Source: Candidatus Faecivicinus avistercoris
Lineage (GTDB): Bacteria; Bacillota; Clostridia; Christensenellales; Aristaeellaceae
Length of the DNA: 41,030 nt
NCBI GenBank assembly: GCA_018716805.1
Contig: DVJL01000107.1
Location: forward strand, 1 to 41,030
Direction of reading: 5' to 3'
Positions 32,560 through 40,860 of this stretch are shown here, one piece after another; position 1 is the stretch's first letter; every line of letters starts with the position of its first letter. The notes beneath the pieces were generated by a model. The model made no database searches, was not told the origin of the DNA, and was given only the letters and a program-made list of their open reading frames with translations. The translations under genes were made by a program, and so were the position numbers.

Positions 32560-32830
32560 AATGCCTGCGCTGTGGTCATGCGTTCAGCACTCAGCCGCGC
32601 TGGCTGAAGCGCTCAGTGATGAGCTGCTCAGCAACAGCCGCGCTGGCTGACGCTGCTCAGCCGTACTGGCTGAAACCGTTCAGTGATGAGCAACCCAGCA
32701 CACAGCTGCGTTGACTGAAGGCGCTCAGTGATGAGCTGCTCAGCAACAGCCACGTTGGTTGACGCTGCTCGGCCGCGCTGGCCAAAGGCGCTCAGCAGTG
32801 GCCGAAGGAATGGCCGTGGTGGCCGAAGGC
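32560..32830. repeat. Palindrome-rich degenerate repeat array
   Basis: Units of about 25 bp resembling CTGAGCGCTTCAGCCAGCGCGGCTG recur on the minus strand at least six times. A block of about 60 bp near 32604-32663 is repeated near 32715-32775 (112 bp apart). CAGCC..GCTGGCTG palindromes dominate. The array enters the 3' end of the secreted-protein gene, where one unit encodes SAFGHHGHS. Confidence 0.75.
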
Positions 32831-35290
32831 GCTTAGCGCCGCAGCGCCGGCGTCGGGATCGTCCGTCGATTCCGGGCCGTCTGTCGGGCCGTCTGTCGGT
32901 TCGGCGGTCGGCGTCGCGGTCGGCGTGGCCGTGGGTTCGGCAGTCGGCGTCGCGGTCGGCTCGGCAGTGGGCGCGGGCGTCGGTTCAGCCGTGGGTTCGG
33001 CGGTCGGCTCGGCGGTGGGCACGGGCGTCGGTTCAGCCGTGGGTTCGGCGGTCGGCGCGGGCGTCGGCGCTGCCGTCGGCACGGCGGTCGGCGCGGGGGC
33101 GATGCTCATGTCCAGGCCGCGCTCGCTCGCGCACTCCAGATAGGTGAGCGTGAGCGGATCCGCGACGCCGGTTTCGGGCAGGACGGTCAGGCCGGTCTGC
33201 GCATTCCACCATTCTTGGAAGCGGGTGACTGCGGCGGCGGTGCCGTCGCCGTAGATGCCGTCGTCCTCGCCCTCGCCGAGCAGGCCGACGGAGATGAGCA
33301 TCTGCTGCACGGAGCGAACCGCCTCGGCGTCGGACTCCGAATCGACGCTCGCGGCGCCCTCCTCGGGCTTGTCCACCGGGCCGACGATGCCGGCGAGCAT
33401 GTCGAGGATGTCGTCCTCGGTCAGCGCCGGATCGTCCCAGTGGAGGGATACGGAGGTGAGTCCGTCGGGATAGAAGTTGGCATAGCCGGTGCCGTCCTCA
33501 AAGAAGTACAGGTTGACCGGCGCGCCGCCCTGGCGGATCACGGCGCCGTCGTCGATGAAGTAGGCCGCTTCAGCGGAAGAGGTTGAATAGGGATACTTGT
33601 AGAAATTCGCAGAAATCTCGTATCCATCCTCGTTGGTGAAGGTCATGTAGAGGTCTTCATAGGTGTTCACCGTGCCGTCGTCGTATTCCTCCGTCATGAA
33701 GTCCACCGTCGTATCGGCCAGCGCGTAGCCCTCGGGCAGCACGGTGAACGCGGGCACGGTGAAGCTCAGGTCGTCGGGGTCGCTGGAAGTGACGGTTGTC
33801 GTGGTCGTGGAATCCTCATAGGGACCGATGATCCAGCTGTCGAAGTAGCCCTCCTCGACCAGCGCGTTGACCGCGTCGATCACCGCCACGACGCTCGGGT
33901 CGCTGAGCAGCGGGTCGATGTCGGCGGCGAGCCCCATCGCGCTGAGCGCCAGCGCGCTGCCGGCGGTGGCCATGTCCTCGTCGGAAGTCACGACGATCTC
34001 GTCCAGCCCGGCCGTGCGGTCAGCAACCTCGCCCGCGACATCCGAGATGCGGAAGGACAGGCCCAGATCGCCGAGCTGTTCGCTGGTCAGGCGCATGCCG
34101 AAGTCATAGACCGCGTCGCCCGAGACATCCGTGCTGCCGTCCAGCGTCATCGTGAACTCGATGGTGGGGGCGGGCAGGGAGTCGAACGAATCGGTGAGGT
34201 AGAGAGTACCGGCATAGTCCGTGGCGCTCATGGTCATCTCCATCGATTCCTCGATGGAGCCGTCCGCGCTCTCCAGCGCCTCGAAATCCATGTCGAGCGT
34301 GAGCGTATCAAGCAGATTCATCTCATACGACATGGACGTATAGCCGCCGTCCACGCGGGTGCTGAGGTCGAACAGCTTGCCGAAGCCGCTGACGATCAGG
34401 GACACCTCCGTGGTCATCCTGTCGGCGCCCTCGGCGCGGACATGAACCGGGTATCTCATGTAAAGATAGCTGTCCGGCGACCAGAAGACGAGTTCGCCAG
34501 AAACCTCGGCAAGATCGGGATTCTCCTCGGTGGCGAGGATCTCGAAGTCCTCGATCCACACTTCCGTGCCCAGTTCCTCCAGATAGGCCAGCATCTCGGA
34601 GAAGCTGGAGAATTCGACGTCCGTGCCCGACGCGGCGAGCAGCGCATTGTACACGTCGAAGAACTGCGCCGTGAAGTCCTCGCCCATCATGGCGCAGAAG
34701 GCGTCGAGCGCCGCGCCGAGCCGCTCCGGATCGAGCGAGAAGGTCGTGCGCGTGGCGGGCAGGCGCGCGCTGCTGGAGAAGATCGAGGCGTCCTCGGCGG
34801 TGTAGTCGTCGCCGATGATCGCGTTGAACTCCTCGATGAAGGCCGCCAGAGCTTCCTCATCGGGAACGAATTCGTCCATGGCCTGCAGCGCCGCCATGGA
34901 TTCAAACTCCGAGGTCATGAGGGAGAGGAACTCCTCCGCGTCAGGAACGCTGGAGACCAGCGCATCGAGGTATTCGGCCGAGAGCGTGTAGACCGTTTCG
35001 GAATCGCCCAGCAGGAGCGACAGGCCATCGTCGGAGACCTTCGCCTGCATGGGGAAGAGCGTCTCGCCGCCGGCGGTGAGGAAGAAATCGAACACGCCGG
35101 ACTCCGCGTCCGTGCCCGTGCCGAATGCGGCCGAGACGTCCAGCGGATATTCCGTGCCGTCGAGCGTGAGCACGATTTCGTCGACGGTCGTCGTCCGCCC
35201 GGCGGGCGCGGCCGGATCCTCGGCCATGTAGCCGCCCGAGAGGAGCAGCGCCAGGCTCATCAGCAGCGAGAGAATGCCGCTTGCAGTCAT
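32792..35290 (-). CDS. Secreted repeat-tailed protein with peptidoglycan-binding domain (paralogue A)
   Basis: An 832-residue exported protein of unknown function. The signal peptide covers about residues 1-25 (MTASGILSLLMSLALLLSGG). The body (about 30-640) resembles the neighbouring 566-residue protein, for example TAGGETLFPMQAKVSDDG and YTLSAEYLDAL. A PG_binding_1 domain lies near 655-720 (SVQQMLISVGLL, DDGIYGDGTAAAVTRFQ), which should hold it to the wall. A long Thr/Pro/Ala/Glu tail (about 725-810) follows, ending in SAFGHHGHSFGHC. The start has AAGGGGG nine bases upstream; an ATG nine codons earlier is less likely. It was duplicated with its promoter. Confidence 0.8.
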   Translation of the reverse strand: MTASGILSLLMSLALLLSGGYMAEDPAAPAGRTTTVDEIVLTLDGTEYPLDVSAAFGTGTDAESGVFDFFLTAGGETLFPMQAKVSDDGLSLLLGDSETVYTLSAEYLDALVSSVPDAEEFLSLMTSEFESMAALQAMDEFVPDEEALAAFIEEFNAIIGDDYTAEDASIFSSSARLPATRTTFSLDPERLGAALDAFCAMMGEDFTAQFFDVYNALLAASGTDVEFSSFSEMLAYLEELGTEVWIEDFEILATEENPDLAEVSGELVFWSPDSYLYMRYPVHVRAEGADRMTTEVSLIVSGFGKLFDLSTRVDGGYTSMSYEMNLLDTLTLDMDFEALESADGSIEESMEMTMSATDYAGTLYLTDSFDSLPAPTIEFTMTLDGSTDVSGDAVYDFGMRLTSEQLGDLGLSFRISDVAGEVADRTAGLDEIVVTSDEDMATAGSALALSAMGLAADIDPLLSDPSVVAVIDAVNALVEEGYFDSWIIGPYEDSTTTTTVTSSDPDDLSFTVPAFTVLPEGYALADTTVDFMTEEYDDGTVNTYEDLYMTFTNEDGYEISANFYKYPYSTSSAEAAYFIDDGAVIRQGGAPVNLYFFEDGTGYANFYPDGLTSVSLHWDDPALTEDDILDMLAGIVGPVDKPEEGAASVDSESDAEAVRSVQQMLISVGLLGEGEDDGIYGDGTAAAVTRFQEWWNAQTGLTVLPETGVADPLTLTYLECASERGLDMSIAPAPTAVPTAAPTPAPTAEPTAEPTPVPTAEPTAEPTAEPTPAPTAEPTATPTAEPTATPTATPTAEPTDGPTDGPESTDDPDAGAAALSAFGHHGHSFGHC

Positions 35291-35349
35291 TGGAATGAAC
35301 CCCCTTGTCATTTCCATAATTTTTCTGACGAATTCACATCGTCTACCTC

Positions 35350-35378
35350 ATTATACCATGAAGGGCGCGCCCGCACAA
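35350..35378 (-). promoter_or_regulatory. Promoter of secreted paralogue A
   Basis: On the minus strand TTGTGC (35373-35378) and TATAAT (35350-35355) are separated by 17 bases. The preceding sequence is nearly the same as that before paralogue B. Confidence 0.75.
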
Positions 35379-35431
35379 TACGGACGCGCCCAAAACCGCG
35401 CAATTTGCGCTGAAATGTCGCTTTGGCGGTT

Positions 35432-37132
35432 TTATTTCGCAGAGAGGGAGTCGTCGGACCCGGCGGGCTGCGATTCCGGGAAGAGGCTGAAGCCATCGCC
35501 CTTGCCGGAGACGTAGACGGAGGTCGGGCCGTCCGCGCCGCCGATGATGGCGGCGTCCGTGCCTTCCGCTTCGGTTGAATCATCGGTCTCGATATCGGCG
35601 CTCGCCTCGTCCGATTCGGGGAAGAGGCTGAAGCCGTCGTCTTCGCCGCCGATGATCGCGGAATCGTCCGCGGCGTAGATGTCCGAGGTGTAGATGGTGG
35701 TCGGGCCGTCCGCGCCGCCGATCACGCCGATCGACGAAGCATCGCCGGTCACGCCGAACAGCGCGCTGCCGTAGGCGTCGGTCACGGCTTCGATCATCGC
35801 GGCGACGCTGTCCTCGGTCAGCAGCGCTTCCGCGTCGCCGGCAAGGCCCATGACCGACATCGCCAGCCGGCTGGAGGCCGACGCCATCTCCTCATCCGAG
35901 GAAATGACGATCTCGCTGCGGCCGGACATGCGGTCGGGAAGCTCGCCGGGGGCGGCCGTCTCGATCCACGAAATGGCGAGGCGGGGCTGGTCGGGCAGCT
36001 CCAGCGCGAACGACGCGCGCTCGTGCGAATGGCCCGAGGCGTCGGCGGTCATGGCGCTGTCGCAGCTCATCGCGTAAGAAAGGCCGTCCACGGCAAAGTC
36101 ATAGCGCAGCGACAGCGTCTGCGACGCCTGCCCCTCGCCGTCCACGCCGTTGGCGAAGTCGAACTCCATCGCAAACGCGTCGGGCATCTCGAAGCCGACG
36201 GTCATCGAGACGGTTTCGCCGTCGGACTCGACGCTGATGCGGCCGAATTCCACGCCGTCGAGGAGGATGTCGCCCGTCTCGTTCCACACGCCCTCGCCCA
36301 TGTAGGCGACCTCCATGGGCACTTCCAGAAGAAGCCCATCGAGCGTCGTGGCGGTGTTCGACGTCTGGACAAAGCGGCCGTCCTCGGCGTAGGCGAAGTC
36401 GACGGCGAACTCGTATTCCGTGCCGGATTCCACAAACTGCTCGGCGTAGGATTCGGGCGTGAATTCCTCGCCGGTCAGCTCGGAGAGCGCGCGGAAAAAC
36501 TGCTCATAGGCTTCGGCATACGCGGCGGGGTACAGCTCATCCATCCGCGCAAAGCTCTGATCCATGTACTCGGCGTACTGCTCGGTGTCGAGCGCAAAGA
36601 TCATGCGCGTGGCGGGCAGCTCCTCGCCGTCCAGGGTGATCGTCGTCGGCTCGGTGGTGCAGCCGTCGCCGGCGATCTCGGCCGCCAGGCGCATCAGCGC
36701 GAGGTCGGTCTCGCCGACGATGTCCGGGGAGAAGACCATGTCAATCAGGGCGCCCATGCCCTCGCTCACGTCGAGGATGGCCTGCACGGGGATGTCGCCG
36801 CCGGCCAGTGCATCGAGGTACTCGGCCGAAAACGTATAGACCGCGCTCGATTCGCCCACGACCAGCGAGACGCCGGCGTCGGAGACGCGGGCCTGCATCG
36901 GGAAGAGCTCTTCGCCGCCGGCGGTCAGGGCAAAGTCGACCGCGCCGCCCTCGGCGGAGGACGCCGCGCCGAGCGAAGCGGCGGCATCCAGCGGATATTC
37001 CGCATCGCCGATGGAGACCACGACGTCGCTGATCGTGGTGATCCGCGAGGCGTCCGTGCCTCCGGCGCCGTAGCCGCCGGAGAGCGCGAGGATTGCGCTC
37101 ATGAGCAGCGCGAGAATGGAGACGTTCATCAT
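35432..37132 (-). CDS. Secreted protein with IGGADGPT tail motifs (paralogue B)
   Basis: A 566-residue exported protein of unknown function and a paralogue of the downstream 832-residue protein. The signal peptide covers about 1-24 (MMNVSILALLMSAILALSGG). The shared body runs from about 30 to 455 (TAGGEELFPMQARVSDAG, YTFSAEYLDAL). It has no peptidoglycan-binding domain. Its tail carries VIGGADGPTTIY near residue 470 and IIGGADGPTSVY near 530, each followed later by DGFSLFPES. IGGADGPT is characteristic of the beta subunit of Na+-translocating decarboxylases; here it is in an extracellular tail with no membrane helices. The ATG (two in a row) has AAGGGGG six bases upstream. A longer frame runs into the YitT gene region and is not used. 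Confidence 0.8.
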   Translation of the reverse strand: MMNVSILALLMSAILALSGGYGAGGTDASRITTISDVVVSIGDAEYPLDAAASLGAASSAEGGAVDFALTAGGEELFPMQARVSDAGVSLVVGESSAVYTFSAEYLDALAGGDIPVQAILDVSEGMGALIDMVFSPDIVGETDLALMRLAAEIAGDGCTTEPTTITLDGEELPATRMIFALDTEQYAEYMDQSFARMDELYPAAYAEAYEQFFRALSELTGEEFTPESYAEQFVESGTEYEFAVDFAYAEDGRFVQTSNTATTLDGLLLEVPMEVAYMGEGVWNETGDILLDGVEFGRISVESDGETVSMTVGFEMPDAFAMEFDFANGVDGEGQASQTLSLRYDFAVDGLSYAMSCDSAMTADASGHSHERASFALELPDQPRLAISWIETAAPGELPDRMSGRSEIVISSDEEMASASSRLAMSVMGLAGDAEALLTEDSVAAMIEAVTDAYGSALFGVTGDASSIGVIGGADGPTTIYTSDIYAADDSAIIGGEDDGFSLFPESDEASADIETDDSTEAEGTDAAIIGGADGPTSVYVSGKGDGFSLFPESQPAGSDDSLSAK

Positions 37133-37195
37133 TGGAAACCCCCTTGCTGTCAATCTATAATGGAAGCGCGCCGGACAACACCGTCCGACGCGCCT

Positions 37196-37225
37196 ATTAT
37201 ACCATGAAACCCGCGCGCAGCACAA
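37196..37225 (-). promoter_or_regulatory. Promoter of secreted paralogue B
   Basis: On the minus strand TTGTGC (37220-37225) and TATAAT (37196-37201) are separated by 18 bases. Bases 37196-37271 are a near copy of 35350-35424, including a conserved CGCGCCCAAAACCGC word and GAAATGTCGCTTT. Confidence 0.72.
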
Positions 37226-37281
37226 CTGAAACGCGCCCAAAACCGCACAATTTGCGCTGAAATGTCGCTTTCCCGAGCCGA

Positions 37282-38142
37282 TCAGTCGTTTGGCCTGCGG
37301 TAGAACCGCCCGGTGAGCGAGTTGGTCTTGATCGAATTGACGAATGCGTGCGGATCGGCGGTGCGCACGCGCGCGACGACCTGCTTGACCTCGTCCGCGC
37401 CGACGACGGAGTAGATCATCGTGCGCTCGCGCTGCTCGTACAGGCCGACGCCCTTGAACAGCGTCGCGCCGTGGTGGGTGATGTCCTTGATCAGCTCGTA
37501 GACCTCCTCCGGCTTGTCGGTGATGATCAGCAGCGTCTGGCGCTGGTAGCGCTTGTAGAGCATGTGCAGCACCTGCGTGGAGGCATACTGGAAGATGATC
37601 GAATACAGCGCGCGCTCCCAGCCGAACAGCACGCCCGCGACCGACAGCATCACCATGTTGCCCAGCAGGATCAGGTTGAACGAATCCTTGCCGTGCTGCT
37701 CGGAGAGGTAGATCGAGATGAAGTCCGTGCCGCCGCTCGTCGCGCCCGCCAGCAGGCACAGCAGAATCGCGCAGCCGTTTACCAGCCCGCCGAAGATGCT
37801 CAGGAGGATCGGGTCGGAGGTGATCTCCGCGCCGGGCATCACGTCCGTCAGCACGCTCGTCAGCAGAATCGACAGGCAGGAAAGCAGCGTGAACTTCCTG
37901 CCGATATAGCGGAAGCTGATGTAGACCGGAAAGGCGTTGAGCAGCAGGTTGACCAGCGTGTACGGCGGGACGAAGCCTACAAAGCGCTCGCAGACCGACT
38001 GGATCAGGATCGTCAGCCCCGAAAAACCGCCGGGAAACAGCCCCGCCGTGTGGACGAATGTGTTGATGTTGAACGCAAACAGCGCCGAGCCCAGCACGAC
38101 CAGCGCCACGCGGCGGGCGTCCTTCCGGAAGCTGAATTGCAT
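37282..38142 (-). CDS. YitT-family membrane protein (DUF161/DUF2179)
   Basis: A 286-residue protein with five or six membrane segments in the first 200 residues (VALVVLGSALFAFNINTFV, then HTAGLFPGGFSGLTIL) and a soluble C-terminal DUF2179 domain (about 205-286, TLLIITDKPEEVYELI). The GGFSGL and GATSGGTDFIS motifs are typical. The family is widespread in Bacillota; its transport or signalling role is not settled. The start codon is preceded by GAGGAG. A longer in-frame start lies within the stem-loop repeat and is rejected. Confidence 0.9.
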   Translation of the reverse strand: MQFSFRKDARRVALVVLGSALFAFNINTFVHTAGLFPGGFSGLTILIQSVCERFVGFVPPYTLVNLLLNAFPVYISFRYIGRKFTLLSCLSILLTSVLTDVMPGAEITSDPILLSIFGGLVNGCAILLCLLAGATSGGTDFISIYLSEQHGKDSFNLILLGNMVMLSVAGVLFGWERALYSIIFQYASTQVLHMLYKRYQRQTLLIITDKPEEVYELIKDITHHGATLFKGVGLYEQRERTMIYSVVGADEVKQVVARVRTADPHAFVNSIKTNSLTGRFYRRPND

Positions 38143-38162
38143 CTGAAACCATCTCCTCGTGT

Positions 38163-38515
38163 TTTTGTGGACGGGGGAGATGACGCTTCCCCGCCAGGTG
38201 CCGCGCCTCAAATTTTCAATTTGAGCCGTGGCAGTTTCGCCCAAGGGCGAAACCGCAGAATCCTTTGGATTCTGCGCCTCCGACCACCCCCACCAATTTT
38301 TGCTCGCGCCGCTATGCGACACAAGCAAAAATTGCAAGGAAGCGATTTTTGCTCTGGGAAATGGGATTTCCCGACGCAAAAATCAGCATCCGCGCCCGAC
38401 GTACACGCCATCGGGCGCGATTTTACTGCGAGAGGGCTGCGGCCCTCTCGCGCTCACCCGGGGGGGTTGGACGGGCGGCAACGGCGGACGTTGGCTGCGG
38501 CCCTCTCGCGCTCTA
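38163..38515. repeat. Modular stem-loop repeat, copy 3 (longest)
   Basis: Same orientation as copy 2. It has shared modules GGGAAAT/ATTTCCC (38356-38372) and GCGAGAGGGC/GCCCTCTCGC (38428-38451). Three extra perfect hairpins are CTCAAATT/AATTTGAG (38247-38265), GTTTCGCC/GGCGAAAC (38234-38253) and GCAGAATCC/GGATTCTGC (38255-38275). The module that reads CACAATTTGC/GCAAATTGTG in the other copies is CAATTTTTGCT/AGCAAAAATTG here (38294-38334). A second GGCCCTCTCGCGCT word follows at about 38499-38512. Confidence 0.85.
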
Positions 38516-38650
38516 CCAATGCGCTCCTATTATAGCGCATTTTGGTTCAAATGAAAAGCGCTTCCGGCGGATTTGATTCAGTTTTTTTGCCGGACACACA
38601 GGCCCGGGGCGGCGCGGGAGCTTTTGACGCTTTTCTTTTTCGCACGCCCA

Positions 38651-38659
38651 TGCTATAAT
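38651..38659 (+). promoter_or_regulatory. Extended -10 promoter of the HelD-like gene
   Basis: TGCTATAATA gives an extended -10 box with consensus TATAAT at 38654-38659, 38 bases before the start codon. The -35 region is only T-rich. Confidence 0.6.
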
Positions 38660-38697
38660 AAGGGAGTATCGAAATCCGACCCGAACGGAGGGTGTTT

Positions 38698-40833
38698 ATG
38701 GAACGACAGGTCGGGATGAATCCCATCGAACTCGAGGCCGAGCGCGCCTATACCGCGCGCGTGCGGGCGCTATTGGAGGCGCTGATCACGCAGTCGGAGG
38801 CACTGGCGGGCAGCCATACCGAGTCCATCCGCGCCATACTGGCCGACGCGTGGGACGAGCTGCGCGTCCGCCCGACGGCGCTGTCGCCCAGCGAGCTCAG
38901 GCAGCTGTCCGCGGACGTCGACCGCTTCACCGCGCGCCGCCAGCTGGCCTCGGAGACGTCCGAGCGGGCGCGCCGGATGCTCGACGAGCCGTTCTTTGCG
39001 CGCGTGGACTTCGCCGAGGTGGGCACCTCCGCGCCGGAGCGGATCGTGATCGGCCTGTACAGCTTGGCCGACGAGGACGAAAACCTGCTCGTGCACGACT
39101 GGCGCGCGCCGATTTGCAGCCTGTACTACGATGCCGAGCCCGGCCCGGCGTCCTATGACTGCCCGTCCGGCGTGATCTCCGGCACGATGACGCTCAAGCG
39201 CCAATACCGCATGGAGCGCGGCGAGCTGAAGTTCTATGTCGACACCCACCTGAGCATCGACGATGAGATGCTGCTGGACATGCTGTCCGGTTCGGCGTCG
39301 GGCCACATGCGCCAGATCGTGTCGACCATCCAGGCCGAGCAGAACGCCGCCATCCGCAGCGAGGGCGCGCGCGTGGTGTCGGTCGTCGGCGGAGCCGGTT
39401 CCGGCAAGACGAGCGTGGCGATGCACCGCGCGGCCTACCTGATGTACCGCCGGCGCGACGTGCTCGATGCGGCGAAGATCGAGATCCTCTCGCCCGGCAC
39501 GGCGTTTTCCGAATACATCTCGACGGTGCTGCCTGAGCTGGGCGAGGAGAACATCCGCGCGCGGACGCTTCAGGAGATCGTCGAGAGCGTGCTCGGCCGC
39601 AAGGTCGAAAGCCCCGTCCGCCAGCTCGACCGCCTGCTCGAGGAGGATGTCGAGCTGCGCGCGCAGTCGGTGGCGAACAAGTGCGATCTGTCGTTCTATC
39701 ACCTGCTCGAGCGCGAGGCGTGCCGGTTCGACCGCCTCGGCCCGGCGTTTTCCGACGTCGAATTCGAGGGCGAGACGCTGGTTCGCGCCGAAGAGCTGAG
39801 CGCGATGTACGCCCGCGAGCTGTCGCTGCTCACGCCCGCCCAGCGGCTTACGCGGATGGCCGCCTCGCTCGAGACGCGCTTTGCCGACTGGGAAAACGTG
39901 CTCTACCGCCACTACGAGCGCGCGCTCGAGGGCCGGTACTCCGGCCGCGCGCTGGTCAACGCCTGCCGCATGGCCGTGGCGCAGCGGCTTCAGTCCGTGC
40001 GCGCGCAGCTTCAGTCGATGCTCCGGCCGGACGCCGGGGCGCTGTACCGCCCCGCGCTCGCCGAACTCCCGAAGGCGCTTCGCGACGCGTTTGACGAAAA
40101 CTGCGGCGCGGGGATCGTCTGGTGGGAGGACGCCGTCGCGCAGGCCTATCTGCTGGTTCGGATGGGCTTTGCGGAGCCGGACAAGCGGATCGTGCACCTG
40201 CTGGTCGACGAGGCGCAGGACTACTCCGAGACGGCGCTGGCGCTCTTGCACGCCTATCATCCGGCGGCCGAGGTCACGCTGCTCGGCGACCCGATGCAGC
40301 GCACCTGCCCCGGCATGCCGCCGTGCGATCCCGCCGGCTGGGGCGCGTGCTTCGGCGCGCCGGACGCGCCGGTATTCCGGTTGTCGCGCTGCTACCGCTC
40401 CGCCCTGCCGATCGCGCGGCTGTGCGAATCGCTGCTGCCCGGCGAGGCGAACCTCAACCCCATCGGCCGCGAGGGCGAACCGGCCGTCGTCGCGGAGTAT
40501 TCCGACGCGCTTCTGCGAAGGACGCTCGAGCGCTTCCGCAAAGAGGGATACCGCTCCATCGCGGTGCTCACGCGCACGCGCGCGCAGGCCGCGGAGCTGG
40601 CCGGGCGGCTGGAAAATGTCTACCTCCTCGATGGCGACGACCTGACCTACGAGGTCGAGGACAACGTCGTCGCCTGCTATCACCTCGTCAAGGGCATGGA
40701 GTTCGACGCGGTGGCCGTCGTCTGGCCGGACTGCGAGGACACCGCCGGTGAGCGCCGCCGCCTCTACACCGCCTGCTCCCGCGCGCTGCACGCAGTCGCG
40801 CTGTGCAAGGGCTATCGATCCGCGCAGCCCTGA
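38698..40833 (+). CDS. HelD-like UvrD-family ATPase
   Basis: A 711-residue superfamily 1 helicase-like protein. HelD binds RNA polymerase and frees it from stalled complexes using ATP. The N-terminus (about 5-85) is a predicted coiled coil, as in HelD. The segment LVHDWRAPICSLYYDA is family-typical. ATPase motifs are GGAGSGKTS (about 231-239), LLVDEAQDYS (motif II, near 503), LLGDPMQRT, LSRCYRSALPI, VKGMEFDAV and YTACSRALHAV. The length is close to Bacillus HelD. The ATG behind GGAGGG is chosen over a GTG two codons upstream. The gene stands alone; a 70-bp tandem repeat follows. Confidence 0.87.
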   Translation: MERQVGMNPIELEAERAYTARVRALLEALITQSEALAGSHTESIRAILADAWDELRVRPTALSPSELRQLSADVDRFTARRQLASETSERARRMLDEPFFARVDFAEVGTSAPERIVIGLYSLADEDENLLVHDWRAPICSLYYDAEPGPASYDCPSGVISGTMTLKRQYRMERGELKFYVDTHLSIDDEMLLDMLSGSASGHMRQIVSTIQAEQNAAIRSEGARVVSVVGGAGSGKTSVAMHRAAYLMYRRRDVLDAAKIEILSPGTAFSEYISTVLPELGEENIRARTLQEIVESVLGRKVESPVRQLDRLLEEDVELRAQSVANKCDLSFYHLLEREACRFDRLGPAFSDVEFEGETLVRAEELSAMYARELSLLTPAQRLTRMAASLETRFADWENVLYRHYERALEGRYSGRALVNACRMAVAQRLQSVRAQLQSMLRPDAGALYRPALAELPKALRDAFDENCGAGIVWWEDAVAQAYLLVRMGFAEPDKRIVHLLVDEAQDYSETALALLHAYHPAAEVTLLGDPMQRTCPGMPPCDPAGWGACFGAPDAPVFRLSRCYRSALPIARLCESLLPGEANLNPIGREGEPAVVAEYSDALLRRTLERFRKEGYRSIAVLTRTRAQAAELAGRLENVYLLDGDDLTYEVEDNVVACYHLVKGMEFDAVAVVWPDCEDTAGERRRLYTACSRALHAVALCKGYRSAQP

Positions 40834-40860
40834 CGCGGCGAACGGAGACGTGCGCGCCGT

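Noticed and set aside
38163..38515. Long 5' extension of the YitT protein and short frames in the repeat
   Set aside because: The frames pass through the stem-loop repeat, whose sequence also appears in other frames and orientations elsewhere, so translation is unlikely.
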